Shown: positions 13,528 through 25,494, counted from the stretch's first letter. The stretch: 64,000 bases of DNA from Halichondria panicea (GCF_963675165.1 NC_087386.1:1600931-1664930); one strand, 5' to 3'. A program made the numbers and translations. Notes: generated by a model from the sequence alone, not told the origin.

Positions 13528-13707
13528 TGTCGTGTATTGACTTAGTTAGTTCAAGCACGATAAGTAATAACAATCATTCAGAATTACTTGCACAAAGAGA
13601 CTGATATTAATGACAAAACTCAAGTATAAATACAGCAACACAGGAAGTAAATGATGACGTCACAATACATAAATTATACAATAAGAACAAATACTCAGTA
13701 CACTACA
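13528..13707 (-). repeat. Right LTR (5' LTR of the element)
   Basis: 180 bp, no difference seen from the left LTR. Contains TATAAATA-like and TGACGTCA (CRE/ATF-like) sequences that could act as promoter parts. Followed by AGATG (13708-13712), which contains the host start codon. Confidence 0.95.
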
Positions 13708-13709
13708 AG

Positions 13710-16003
13710 ATGCAATTGACAATAGCTAAGATATTGGTATTTCTGGCTATTACGTCTACAGTTCATGGATTGTGTTCTCCAACAGGTAATTAACTTGATG
13801 TGTGTACATTGCTAACACCACACACACACACACAGACAGGAGATGGCCACAGTACATGATTACCCCACTCCCCAGTGACTTTGGGAGACAGAGCACACGG
13901 GGTGATTGTACATCAAATGGACAGTGTCTTGGACCATTCTTTGGTAGTGATAAACTAGGTGATGAAGTCTTGGGCTCACAAACTCTTGATGATGGTACCT
14001 TTGTTGGCCATGCTTGGGATCAGACTGTCAGTATCACATTCACTCTTCTTACTACGGCTCCGGACACTGCTTACGTGGAGGGACTCAATCTCTACTTCTA
14101 CAACATTCCCTCTCGAAGAATTGGACTACCTTACAATATCAGAATAATCTCACCATCTGGTGACCATCTATATCAACTGGAGGGTAATGATGACTTGACC
14201 CTGGATGATAATGGACGACGAAGTGTCACCCTTATCCCAGAATCACTGTCTTTTTCTTCTGCCAGTGATACCATCACAATTATATTCGAATTCTCAAACA
14301 CTGAACAGATCGACTGGCTTCTCTTAACTGAGGTGGAGATATGCACATCAGAATCAGGTACAGGCAATATACAATAACTGTTAATTAACAATGTACCTTA
14401 CTCTTATTTCCACCCCTCCAGTTGTACTCCTCCCCAACCTTCCTCCTCCCATCACCTTCACCCCGGACACTGTAGGGACCATCTCCCCACCCACCATCAA
14501 CTCCTCATTCAGCCTGTCCTGCTCTGTCACTGAGGGACGGTTTGTCTGGACCTGGACTCGGCTTACTGGTGACCCCCTCCCTCCAGCACGAGTACTCAAT
14601 GCTGGGAGGACTAGTATTCTGGAGCTATCACAACTCAGCAGTAATGATGTCGGTACCTACCAATGTCTGGCCACTCACACATTCGGTGGAACATTTGGAA
14701 CACCACCGGTGTCAAATAGTCTTGATATCACTCTCTCACTGCCAGGTAATTATGATAGAGGGCTATATCACTAAGCCTATTAAAAGTACAGCATAGAGCA
14801 ACAGCTATACTGATTGTGTGGTATTATGTGATGTACAATGTGTTTAATGTCTCCTGCAGGTACTATACAAGCTGAGAATGGAATGATTCAAGTTACAGCC
14901 AGTGATGACAGTGCAGTGTTGAGGTGCTTTCTCTCTGGCTACCTTCCTTCAATGGCTGTTCCTTCGATCATTTGGCGACTATCTAACAATGAACTATCCA
15001 ATGACTTAGTTAATTCCATCACGTCCGAGCAAGGAGACATGTTTATTCAGAATGGAGGGGCACAACCTATACCAAGTTTGACCAGCACACTGACTGTGAA
15101 TCTGACAAGAGATCCACTTACGACTGGCACACGAATTTACAATTGTATATCGAGCAGCAGCCAGATGATCACCCCCCTCGTGCAAACAATTGTCTTGAGT
15201 GAGTGCAGTATACTATATCCACATGTAGTTGTATACTGGGGTCAGAGCATTTGTCTGATGGTACCTACTTCAATGTAATAGCCCATGGGAAGCTGATATT
15301 TTTGGTGGCTAGATTTCGGCCTCCATTAGCAGTTACATGTACCGTATAGCGTGTATAATTCGATGGTATAAAGAAAATGCTTTTGGAACAGTTTTTGCGG
15401 ATTTAATTTTTGCGAAATAGCAGCATGCATGTGATAATAAATTCGTGGGTATAAAATGTTCGCAGTGCATGCTTAATCAGCGAAAACCACAAACATTAAT
15501 TTGTACCCTCGAAATATACCCACTATACTGTGTATTCTCTGCACTCAATTTTATACATGTATCAACACATAGTTTTCACTCTCATATTAATGTCCTCTCT
15601 CCCCACACATACAGCCACTGATGTTGTTATCAATCCTCCTGTTGTCAATCCTCCTGTCAATACTACTACCCCATCTCCCAACACTCCTTCCTCCATTCCT
15701 GAGACTGTAGAACTTGGAGTGATTATACTTCTTATGATTATATTTGTTATCACGCTTATCATCGTCATAATTGTCATCAAAAGAACAAAGAAAACTTTGA
15801 TAGTTACAGAACACAATGGCAACTCTGAAATAACCACTAATAGCAATGAAGCTTATGGATTCAAACCAAGCACATTCAGCATGACACAGAACACCCTCTA
15901 TGGCCCAGGCACTACTGAAGAAGGTGTGTATGAAGAGCCTGATCAAGTGCAACATGACTATGAAGAGTTGGACTCATTTGCTGTGACCTCCGTCTCAGTG
16001 TGA
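13710..16003 (+). CDS. Two-Ig transmembrane receptor with tyrosine-rich tail
   Basis: Exons 13710-13785, 13836-14357, 14422-14745, 14860-15198, 15615-16003 give 549 residues with consistent phases. Order: signal peptide (MQLTIAKILVFLAITSTVHG), an N-terminal domain of about 170 residues that I do not recognise (beta-rich, contains CTSNGQCLG and ends at CTSES), Ig domain 1 (FSLSC, VWTWTR, DVGTYQC), a more divergent Ig-like domain (AVLRC, IIWRL, YNC), a proline/threonine stalk, a membrane helix of about 25 residues, and an 80-residue tail with YGFKP, YGPG and Y-E-E-P-x6-Y-E-E-L. The last pair resembles half-ITAM or SH2-binding sites. Surface signalling or adhesion is inferred. The acceptor at 13835 was preferred over 13839 because only it stays open. 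The LTR element ends two bases before the ATG. Confidence 0.85.
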
Positions 16004-16183
16004 ATAGCAAATTATGACGATTGAAGAACATTGTTATATTATTTGACTGTATATATAGGTAGACACAGCTTGTGTGCTTTAAAATGTTGTGCGCATTTGC
16101 TCAGATCATAATTACTACATGATTAAAGTAGTGGGTGGACCTCAACCTCAACTCTTTGTTGGTGTACTCCCAACTCCTTCCAT

Positions 16184-16438
16184 TTAAACACACCATTAGA
16201 TAGACATTACAAAGGGCTACAAAATGCAATTTTAATTGTGCTGGTACACTATCGAAACTCAAGTTATGACGACTCAAAGTTAGTATAAGAAAACAGGCCA
16301 AATTCCTATGATTCGGTTGGGTAATGGCTTTTCTCAGAGAATAGAACTTTCTCTATCTCTACTGATTTAAACACACCATTAGACAGACATTACAAAGGGC
16401 TACAAAATGCATTTTTAATTGTGCTGGTACACTACGAC
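16184..16438. repeat. Direct repeat pair downstream of the Ig receptor
   Basis: About 70 bp (from AAACACACCATTAGA through GGTACACTA) occur at about 16184-16255 and again at about 16368-16437 with few changes. No coding sense seen; origin unknown. Confidence 0.8.
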
Positions 16439-16524
16439 TAAGAACATTTATTATTTGATAGACATAGCTTAAAGACTTATCTAGATTAGATTGAAGTGGT
16501 GAGTTGTAAGCACTTCCAACAGTT

Positions 16525-16625
16525 GGCTCATAAGTTGAATAGAAAGTTTGTGCAAACAGATGATGCTATGAAAGATTTTGAAGAGATTGCAACAGCTTTC
16601 ACTGTAAGTTAAACAACCATAAAAC
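16525..16625. repeat. Dispersed repeat, copy 1 (other copy near 48030)
   Basis: About 100 bp starting TTGAATAGAAAGTTTGTGC match 48030-48125 at roughly 85 percent by eye. A GCGCATGCGC-type palindrome is near both copies (16712 and 47885). Probably a fragment of an interspersed repeat family; class not determined. Confidence 0.7.
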
Positions 16626-16924
16626 TCTAGAGATTGTTTTCTGGCAAATGGCCTGTGGCTCACTTACTGTCTCACTTGTTTGTTGGCTGGCTCAGTATTA
16701 TCCCCGCCCTTGTGCGCATGCGCACCATCGATGTCCCGAGAAATAAACATGGACATAGATAGGTGAGTTATGACTTTAAGTTTTATCACCTTACACAAAC
16801 AGCTGTGCCTGAATAAAAACATAACATAGGTTACTGCAGAAAAACATATTTGCACTCAGTTCCCTTATCAGATAATTTGGTTTCTCAAGTCATAATTAAA
16901 TATATAACTGTATAAAAAATTTAA

Positions 16925-19618
16925 CTAGTGCATGCTCAGTGCATTGTCACTCAAACATTCTTCTCTGTTTCTCCTGAGGAGCTCTTCCTCAGCACAGTCC
17001 ATCACTGCCCGATCTCTCTCAATGAAAAACTTGTTGTGGAAGAAAGTTTGATGATATTTCTTAGGATCGAACGTATAGTCTAGTTGCTGTAGGTCGCCAT
17101 TTGCTATGGTACAAATATTGTGCACATTCCAGCCAGTGCATAGCTTCTTCTCTGCCGTGGAGAAAAGCCACAAATAGGAGGAAGTTATGGGTATAAGATG
17201 TACATATCTTTCATCTCTTCCACCAGGTACACCTGCATGTATATGCATCCAGTAAATCTATAGACTCACATAATAATTGAAAACACACACAACTGCACTG
17301 TCAATCTTATGTAAAACCTACTGGTTTACTAATGCAGGCTAGCTAGCTCTCACTAACAATGTGTTGCTATAAAAGCTCTGTATATGACATATACCTGTTC
17401 GATTGAAGAGGGTAGCAACAACATGCTCATCAGGTATTCTAGTATCCTCCATAAATCTCCGAAACTTAACAGCCTCTTCATTGTGCAATAAATAGTTAAC
17501 AAACGTCTCTGATAACCCGTAGTATGCCATACTTTTGGCCATTGTGAGATTAAACGGTACTGGATCCAATTTTTCCTTCAACTGCACCATTGAGCGTCCA
17601 GAAAGGGAAAATTTATATGTCCAATATTTGATTTCATGTTTTTTATTTTCCATTACATGTACTGACGATGTACCGTTTAACTTGCGTAAAGTGTGAACCA
17701 TTTCTTTATTAGTTCTCAGGGGAACTTCTTTCCCACACAGAGTGATTGCATACTTCCAAGGAAATTTGTATCGCAGCTCGTAGAGATCTTCCATACAATT
17801 CATCTGAGCATCGACTATAGTATGCCAGCCCCATATAACATCAGCAATCTTGCTGGGAACAATCATATTGGGCAGACAAGCAGCAATGGTGATCATCAGC
17901 TTCTTAAATGGTTCGCTGGACTTTTTATCATAGTGAATGCAGTACAAATTGTGAGGTCTATAGATAACTTTGAGAAACCGAAATATCTGATAAGGTGACT
18001 GATATACACTTAGAGCAAATGCTAGTGGAAATTGCCGTTCTTGCTCAGACACGTAGTAATCTCGATCCAACTCTTTCTCTATCCAGTCACAACTGTCAGC
18101 AAGTTTGTAGAACTCATCATCTGATGGAACTGGCCATTTGGATTTTTTATCGATCGATTTATCTTTTGCAATTTCTTCTGCATCACCCTTGAAGAGCAAC
18201 GAGCAGTTGAATTCATTGAATTTCAAATTGTAGATACTAGAATTACATCGCATCATGCGAGAGTCACGGGGGAAGTGATTTGTCCACAAGAGTGGAGTAC
18301 GTCCGTGCTTCAAACACTGCATGTGCATGAAAGTAGAAATTAACATGTATTAAATAAAAGGTATACACAACTATAATTATACACATAATTACATGCATCA
18401 TGCATCATATGAGCATACATTATATATAGTGCCTCCCTGTGGATCTTATGCGTACATGGAATTTCTTAGCCTCCCACAATATTGGAAATAGCTCTAGGTT
18501 ATGCATGGGGTGCCGTCTCAAAATATTCATGACAAGATTATTGTAATTGCATGCATCCATGGCCGCGATATATATATTAAGTAAAAGCATGACTTGATAT
18601 ATAATTATAGTAGACAGTATCATAACTATTACTAAAGCATGCATGAGGGTATTTATTTACAGGACTTTGCTGCAACACACCAGTATAAAAGCGTAGAAGC
18701 GCCACGCATTCCTTTATATGGAATACGTGCATGTACACACTGTGGTCTGTTTTAATGTATGAGCATTTAATATAAGGAACCCCAGTGCTCAACACTTTTA
18801 TTCATGTGTTGCAAAGATTCTGTAGTAAAGCATCAAGCCATTTATTACTAAAAGCATGAGAGTACTGGAGTTTGCAGAATCTTTGCAACACATGCACCAG
18901 TAAAAGCGTAGAGCGTTACGTGTTCCTTATATGGAATATGTGTACACGTGTTCCTTATATGGAATATGTATACACATGCACTGTGGTCTGTTTTACTACT
19001 TATGTGTATGAACATTTCCCATACATTATTGTAATGTTCAACACTATCTTTTCTTCATGTGTTGTCAAAGATTCTACAAACTCCATTATAGTAGTTATGG
19101 TAAATGCATGCATGAAGATATAAAGCTTGTGTGTATTTATATACCGATAATTACACAGTAAATTCTGTTGGCACAAATGTATATAGCCTTCAGAGCTTAG
19201 GCTTATTTAGTCTATGCCTTATACACTATAATTTGGAAATAATAGCCTCAAATCAAAGCAAGTATGCATGCAACCTGGATTGGAAGCTATAATTATATAT
19301 AAATACCCCTGAGGTTCATGCTTTTAGTAATTACCCTCACGCTTTTAGTAAATACCCTCATACATTTATAGTGCTCTTGACATGTAGTCTACTAAAATTA
19401 TTTGACACAAATGGAACCCCATATATACTAAGTAGTCTCGCGAGCAAATTTTTTTGGGGGGGAGGAATGTTCCCTCTAGGAAAATGTCGCACTCGCAAGA
19501 CATATAGATCTACTTAGTACCTTTATATATAGAATATTGAACTCACTGCTATGCAGGCAATGCATCCAAGACTGGTAAGGACAACTCCAACAAACAGCTT
19601 TCTTCTTGTAACTATCAT
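16925..19618 (-). CDS. Core-2/I-branching beta-1,6-N-acetylglucosaminyltransferase (GT14)
   Basis: Golgi type II enzyme that adds beta-1,6-GlcNAc branches to O-glycans or poly-lactosamine. Exons (minus): 19547-19618, 17395-18316, 16925-17232, giving 433 residues, close to human GCNT1 (about 428). The first exon encodes exactly a short basic N-terminus plus membrane anchor (MIVTRRKLFVGVVLTSLGCI). Family landmarks in order: FNCSLLFKGDAEEI, FPLAFALSVYQSPYQIFR, LYCIHYDKKS, WGWHTIVDAQMNCMEDL, FPWKYAITLCGKEVPLRTN, IPDEHVVATLFNRTGVPGG, then a cysteine-containing C-terminus. The 1.2-kb first intron carries two MITE-like repeats. The donor/acceptor phases agree. GCNT subtype is not decidable. Confidence 0.92.
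18660..18826. mobile_element. MITE-like repeat, copy 1
   Basis: Related to the next copy: shared internal text (ACACCAGTAAAAGCGTAGA-like, 'TCCTTATATGGAATA', 'ACTGTGGTCTGTTTTA') and ends related to TGTTGCAAAGATTCTG. Its right end forms a perfect 20-bp inverted repeat with the left end of copy 2. Non-coding, inside the glycosyltransferase intron. Confidence 0.65.
18874..19075. mobile_element. MITE-like repeat, copy 2
   Basis: About 200 bp bounded by inverted ends CAGAATCTTTGCAACACATG and CATGTGTTGTCAAAGATTCT (one extra base). An internal 'TTCCTTATATGGAATATG' motif is duplicated in this copy only. No open frame of its own. Confidence 0.7.
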
Positions 19619-19775
19619 TATAACTAGCAGCTAGACCTATAATCTTTTTCACCTCACTTGAAAAGCAGAAGCTACTCTTCTTCAAATGTTATTGTGCAGA
19701 GACTATTCATTGTACTAGATTATGGAAGGGTATTAGAGTCAAAATTCCCAGCCTTTTTGTCCCAGTAAATGTCCC

Positions 19776-19844
19776 TAGCCTCGAGACCAGCCGTTCGTTA
19801 TCTGAAAGAACGCCTGGTCAAGTTCCAATGTAGCACTCGTTCTA
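19776..19844. repeat. Left terminal inverted repeat
   Basis: 69 bp beginning TAGCCTCGAGACCAGCCGTT; exact reverse complement of 25056-25124. Confidence 0.95.
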
Positions 19845-19883
19845 GCTGAGTCAGCGAGTGGTTAGTTACGACATGATTGCGGC

Positions 19884-21333
19884 ATGCATTGCGGTAACCG
19901 CAAACACAACAATACTACGGGGGTGTGCATGTGTTTGCAGTGTGAAGAAATAGAGATGGAGAAGAGAGTAGCTGCAGCTATATCTGACAGTGCCCGACAA
20001 CTAGGAATAGAAAGTCTCAAAGATAAACAGTTGGAAGCTGTCCTCAAGTTTGTTGAAGGCCATGACATATTTGTATCACTCCCTACTGGATATGGAAAAT
20101 CTATCATATATGCCGTTCTGCCACTTGTATTTGACAAACTGAAAGGTAATAGATCTAAGTAATGAATGCAGATTAATTTTTTGCATTATAGTAAGTAATA
20201 TGAATGCCAATTATAACAGATTACATTATAACGTTCCACATGCAGATTCGTCTGGAAGTATTGTTTTGTGTATCAGCCCTTTGTCGTCTCTCATGGTTGA
20301 TCAAAGTTCTAAATTTACTCGGAGCGGTTTGAAAGCAGAATTTGTAGGAGAGGCACAACTTGACCAAGAAGCAACAAAGAGAGTGCTCGATGGAGTAGTG
20401 CAGTTAGTTTTTATAACTCCAGAGAACATTATGAACAATGCTCGATATAGAGATATGCTCCAGAGTGAAGTGTACATGAAGAAGCTTGTGGCATTAATAG
20501 TGGATGAAGCCCACTGTGTTAAAACATGGGGGGATCAATTTAGAAGAGCCTTTGCAGCACTTGGTGACTTACGCAGTATCATACCCACTGAAGTTAACGT
20601 GATGGCTCTCACAGCTACTGCCACTATAGAAACCTTTAATATTGTATCCAAACGACTAAGTATGAAGGAGCCAGTATTGGTTGCATTACCCCCTGATCGT
20701 GGTAATATCTTCTATACGTTAGAACCAAAGATTGATCTTGAAAGGTTGAGTGAGGATTTGTGTTACGGGCTGTGCCGAAAACGAACTGCGTACCCAAAAA
20801 CTGTGGTATTTGTTCGCAGATATAGGGATTGTTCGGATTTATACATTGCTTTAACACGCAAGCTTGGTGAAGATATGACAGATCCTCCTGGGTACCCAAA
20901 TCTTTCAGAATACCGGCTGTTTGATATGTTTAGCAGTGTTCAGACATCTGAAAAGAAAGAGCAAGTGATATCATCATTTTTAGGAACTGGAATGAAGCTG
21001 CGATTAATAATTGCCACATCAGCTTTTGGGCTTGGCATAGATTGTTCTGATATTCGACAAATTTTTCATTGGGGGTTACCATCAAACATGGAAGAATATG
21101 TCCAGGAGACTGGTCGTGCTGGTCGAGACGGTTTAGATGCTAAAGCAACCTTGTTTGAAGGAAAGGGTGGACAACATTCTTCTGAAAGACTAAAAGAGTA
21201 TGTGAGCAATGCTACTGTTTGTAGGCGAAAACTTCTGTTCGAAGGTTTTTTGAAGTATTACGATGGTTCAGTAAGAATGAGCCGATCTAGATGCTGTGAT
21301 TTATGTGTATTGTCTTGTGAGAAGTTTGATTAA
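19884..21333 (+). CDS. Transposon-borne RecQ-like superfamily II helicase
   Basis: ATP-dependent DNA helicase, probably aiding transposition. Exons 19884-20145 and 20246-21333, 449 residues. Motifs in order: LPTGYGKS (Walker A), VDEAHCVKTWG (DEAH), ALTATAT (motif III), IATSAFGLGIDCSDIRQIFH (motif V), and YVQETGRAGRDG (motif VI with arginine finger). The C-terminus has a short cysteine cluster (RCCDLCVLSC) like a reduced RecQ zinc-binding region. There is no RQC or HRDC domain, so it is shorter than cellular RecQ proteins. Start is uncertain: a later ATG at about 19955 (MEKRVAAAI) is also possible. Convergent with the transposase gene, 160 bp apart. Confidence 0.88.
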
Positions 21334-21494
21334 CTGAAATTATGCTAGGTATACATGCCTGATTGGCATCATGACTGAAATTAAATCAGTTACGTATGAT
21401 TCTAATTAATGCATATGTATATGTTAGTATAATGTTGACGACAAGTTTTGCATATTAATAATAACAATGATAGAGGACATAAATTGACTGTTCG

Positions 21495-24400
21495 TTACAC
21501 CAAATATATCTGGTCAATGCTAGTCTGGACTTTATTGAGAAGCTGCTTCTTAGATAGTTTTACGAGTAGTCCTTTAGAAAAACTGAAAGTATCATGTTTT
21601 CTGTTTGCTGTATACGTAAAGACTCTTTCTTGTTCGAGAACGTTCAGCACCATGTCAAAGTCCTTCCCAAATTTAGGGTAGGGGTGATTGTCAGAGCGTG
21701 AGGCCGTAGAAGAAGTTTGTTCCTCAAAAGCTTGACAGACACGTTGCACAACAGCAATACACTTCCCAGCTTTTGTAACGGTTTTGTCGTTGACATTTGC
21801 TCCCATATTCCTTAGCACTGTCTTTAGTCTTCTGTTAAGATGTTCCATGTGAAGATCACACGGAATGTTGGTTCCAGGGAGCCCTCGTGTATTTACGCAT
21901 CTACTCCAAAGAAGTTGAGACTTTTGCCTTTCAGAAAACAAGTAGTTGTATTGCAGCAACAAATTCACTGCCTCTTTAGCATAATTGGGGTGATTGGTCG
22001 ACTTAAATAGAATTAACAAAAACTTCCAATACCTCATGATTCGTTCCCCATCACCCTCTTTGATGGCATCATGGAAGCCATGCCACAACAATCCTAGGGT
22101 CAATAGTTCAACTGCGTATAAATGTACACTATCATCTACTGTCTTCTGTTTTTCAGTAGTTTGCTGAGAAAAATCTAGATGTGAAACGTATGTAAAGTTG
22201 GTTGTGATTGCTTTGGCAAGATCTGAAACTGAATCCATCGAGGTGTATGAAAGTATTTCCTTTGCAGCAGCAATGGCATGTGTATGCACCAGCAGCAAGA
22301 AGTAATCTTCAGCAGAGTTCATGTTGTCACAAGGATCAGTTGGTACAGATGTCCTATTAATCAAATTTCTCAGTTGGTACATAGTCCCTTTATCCCGTGA
22401 TGACTTCACAGAATAAAGCCGTTGCCATATGGTCTAAATTGAACAAATGCATAAATAAAACAATCCGAGTTCTACAATTACACACATGCAGTTTTTATAT
22501 CCATTTTTCTTACCTTCATGAGTGTCATTCTGGCATGCCAATCCTCGACTACTGGAACGATCCCTTCTAGTCGGTCTTTAGCCTTGTCTTGTGACATTCG
22601 AAGTGCTTGGGCACCACGTACTCTGGCCACTGTTAGTTGGTCGCCACCAAGAAGTATTTTGAAGAATCGTGTATCATCAAAGTCGAGTATACTCCCATTA
22701 GGAAGAATGTACTTTCCTTCAGCTGGTCGGGTAGGAACAAACTTCACACAGTGTTCCAGGATCTTACACATTTCATTAAGCTTATTTTCATTGTGAAGGA
22801 GTACCCCAAGTGGCACCTAAAAACGAACCAAATTATGTATAATGTGGCATAACAATTTTAAATTACCACTAGAGACTTTAGAGCCATCTCCTTGTTTTGC
22901 TTGCTTTGTATATGCCATATTATTTTCGTTGCTTGATCTTTGTATCCTTCCATGTGCTGAACAATAACCCTATAATAATTATAGTTATACATTATACGTA
23001 TATGGAACCATGCATGCATGCATGCATACAATAGTCTTATAGTACAATTATATACCACATAATTATACCTGGACAGAAGAATTTCTATTTCTTTCAATAT
23101 GCAAGATATATCGTCTGCACACGGCACAAGCATGCTTGGGTCAGGGTCACATATTTCTGGAGTAGTATCACTGAGGGAAGATAGGTCCACTCTATCCTTC
23201 ACTGCGTACGAATGAAAATAGTGGAGGGATTTTCCTTTAATTTCGTGACGCTGAAAAGATGGTTTGATATTTTTATCAATATTATCACCCACGATCTTGA
23301 AGCCATTCCATGACGAATCGGCTTGTGTGGGATCTAAATCTTCTTGTCCGGACAACGAATCGTCATCATCATCTGTTTGCTGCACTTCTGAGTCATTACT
23401 GTCAGCTTCGTTATCTTTCGCTTGAACATCGTGTGTGTCATCACATGAACTATCTTCAGAAAACAATTCAAAATTTTCAAATTCCATATCCGACAAAGGA
23501 CTGAAATCTGGGGCATAATTGTGACTATCAGAGTCAGAGTCGTCGTCATTATCCCTTAAAAAGGCTGGTGCAAGCTTTCGGTGAGTGATTGGGATTGAGC
23601 TACACCCATCAACCTGCACAATAATTATACATGCACTTGCATATATATAACTGTATAATCAATAATTGTTATAATTTGCGGCCAACCTTCTTATGATACG
23701 TATATACATGCATCACACAATGTCGCATACTTACTTGCTCAAGTGACGTTAACTTCTCTTTTAATTCATCTCCCCAATATTCAACAGCCACATCATACCC
23801 CTCACTGATTGCTTCCACAAGATTGAGTGTCCCTTGATAAGACAAACATATGTTGAGAGGCTGAAGGTTCATGTAGATCTGAAGTAGGATAGATATATAG
23901 AAGTTATATAGGAATATATGTTTGTATTATTACCTGTTTGTTAGATCCATTTCCATACAACATGATTGAAGTTGCACGCTGTACCAGCCCCATGCGCTTG
24001 TGTCGCGACTTTATTAGTAGGGATGCTAAGAAACAAATCAATGGTTTATGCTTAGCTGGTTGTGGAACTACTTGTCTCAATAAAGAAAGTAGAGTAGGAA
24101 TCATTTTTTCCATATCCAAAATCACTGTTTCCCAGCTGAAACACTTTACTGCTTCAATCCTGTCCCTTAAAATGGAGTCGTATTGGTCAGAGCTAAGGCT
24201 TTTCATCTCTTTTTTAATTTTAAGACACACTTCCGAGACAATTGGTTTCAAAGTATCCTTAGAATTGACCATAGTTGATGCCAGTGACTTATAACTTTTC
24301 CGTGCAAAACGTTTGATGCCTGTTTTCCTCGCAGGAGTGCATATCTTGAGTTCTTTTGGTCCGGATTTGTAATTGATTCTAACCTATATACCACGAGAAC

Positions 24401-24905
24401 GAACAATAATCAATACTATACGCAACTATATATATATATACGCATGATATGATAAAGTTCCATGCATCAGCAATACCTTGACATCTGGGGATTTCTGACT
24501 CTCTGCAGGAGGAATATATGAACTGCTAGGCCTAATAGGGCCTAGTGATAAACGTGGTTGTTTTGGCGTACTTGACTGAGCATCTGCGGAAATGGATCTT
24601 TTTCGAGTGCAATGTAGCTGAGAAAGAAGAGTTTCAATACATTTCTTCAGTGCAGTTGCTTTTGCAGTCCAATTACCAAAGGATATGACCTGTTGCTCAC
24701 ATTTGCGGCATAAGTATGCAGTTGGGTCACTTGTCTCTTCAAAGTTGGCCAATGGAACAACTGAGATGCCTTGTAATTGCTCTTTTACTTCCTTGCAACT
24801 TTCTCCATGCAGTTTTCTCCTTGTCCTCTTATCACTAGGAAGCGTTGATTTACACAGGCAGCAAGTGTAATGGTCCATTTTCTGATGAGCTATAGCTACA
24901 CTCAT
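21495..24905 (-). CDS. Transposase with DUF6589-like catalytic region
   Basis: Seven exons (minus): 24477-24905, 23934-24383, 23735-23878, 23069-23613, 22867-22969, 22514-22816, 21495-22433; 970 residues with all phases consistent. The N-terminus is a zinc-finger region (C-x2-C near residue 15, then HGESC and CRKCEQQ) suited to binding the terminal repeats. The middle is a long acidic, disordered stretch (exon 4). Conserved acidic residues that could form a DDE triad are D in LLGGDQLTV (about 616), D in VVEDWHA (about 649), and E in CDLHMEHLNRRLK (about 855). These motifs recall the DUF6589 family; that link is from memory. The 5' end points toward the p53 gene. Confidence 0.8.
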
Positions 24906-25033
24906 AGTGTCTCACAGTACAGGCAGCAAGTACGTTGAATGGTCCAAGCTAGCTAGCTGCCGTTGCTGTAACGTCATAATGATATTCACAGGTAAATAAT
25001 TATGGTTTTCACACCTTGTTGCGGGCAATTATC

Positions 25034-25054
25034 GGTCCAAGAAATTCCTGGACC
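25034..25054. repeat. Subterminal hairpin next to the right TIR
   Basis: GGTCCA...TGGACC inverted repeat with a short loop, just inside the right terminal repeat. Could be a transposase binding site; no match inside the left end. Confidence 0.45.
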
Positions 25055-25055
25055 A

Positions 25056-25124
25056 TAGAACGAGTGCTACATTGGAACTTGACCAGGCGTTCTTTCAGAT
25101 AACGAACGGCTGGTCTCGAGGCTA
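25056..25124. repeat. Right terminal inverted repeat
   Basis: 69 bp, exact reverse complement of the left end. It ends 370 bp before the p53-family start codon. Confidence 0.95.
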
Positions 25125-25494
25125 TGGTTCTATGGGGCGGTATGAGCTCTCTAATAAAGGCCTTCCATTATTGTGGATACACTATCTACACACATAGATA
25201 CACATCGATATACTTACCTCTACTTAAAAGATTCACAGTAGCTAGCTAGCGCCGAGTCATGCTCTGAGTCATATCATGCCAAATGGAAGTGGGCTCTATA
25301 TATATCAAGTCATTGTTGCGGTAATTAACCTTTCTTCAGAGGTCGTCTCCACCCAGCTGGCAGGGCCTAGGCAGGGGCGGGGCTGGTTACACAAAGGTGG
25401 AGTCTGTCCTTCGACACATGTACTGTACATATGCACATGCACATGTGCTCGAGACATGTGCTTGGCTTTTAGCTGCTCGACCTAACTTTCTGCA
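25125..25494 (+). promoter_or_regulatory. Upstream region of the p53-family gene
   Basis: 370 bp between the transposon end and the ATG at 25495, expected to hold promoter and 5' UTR. I see GGGCGGGGC (GC-box-like) at about 25374 but no TATA box placed well for the ATG. Upstream non-coding exons cannot be excluded. Confidence 0.45.

Larger units (their letters stand above)
10320..13707 (-). mobile_element. Young Ty3/Gypsy-type LTR retrotransposon
   Basis: Fossil virus-like element, 3388 bp, on the minus strand. Parts seen: two 180-bp LTRs (TG...CA ends), a purine run (polypurine tract) next to the left LTR at 10500-10512, a TGGCGACGAGG-type primer-site candidate inside the right LTR, and one long coding region (10562-13504) with a gag domain, two CCHC zinc knuckles, an aspartic protease site (DTGAS), reverse transcriptase (YMDD) and RNase H. 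Flanks carry a 5-bp target duplication, AGATG. The LTRs look identical over 180 bp, so insertion is very recent. The coding content is shorter than a full family member, so I count it as broken (about one break) and probably non-autonomous. Confidence 0.93.
19776..25124. mobile_element. DNA transposon, AcademH-like, with helicase and DDE transposase
   Basis: 5349 bp bounded by 69-bp inverted repeats that match at every base I compared. Inside are a RecQ-like helicase gene (+) and a seven-exon transposase gene (-), convergent. A cut-and-paste element that couples a superfamily II helicase with a DDE transposase is the known layout of the AcademH lineage of Academ transposons. I see no clear 3-4 bp target duplication; at most TA is shared at the edges. 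Both genes read without interruption and the terminal repeats are perfect, so the copy is young and may be autonomous. Class call is by architecture, not by database search. Confidence 0.85.

Noticed and set aside
23310-23549. Short frames on both strands in the transposase middle region
   Set aside because: Shadows of the acidic exon 23069-23613, which is supported by splice sites and phase.
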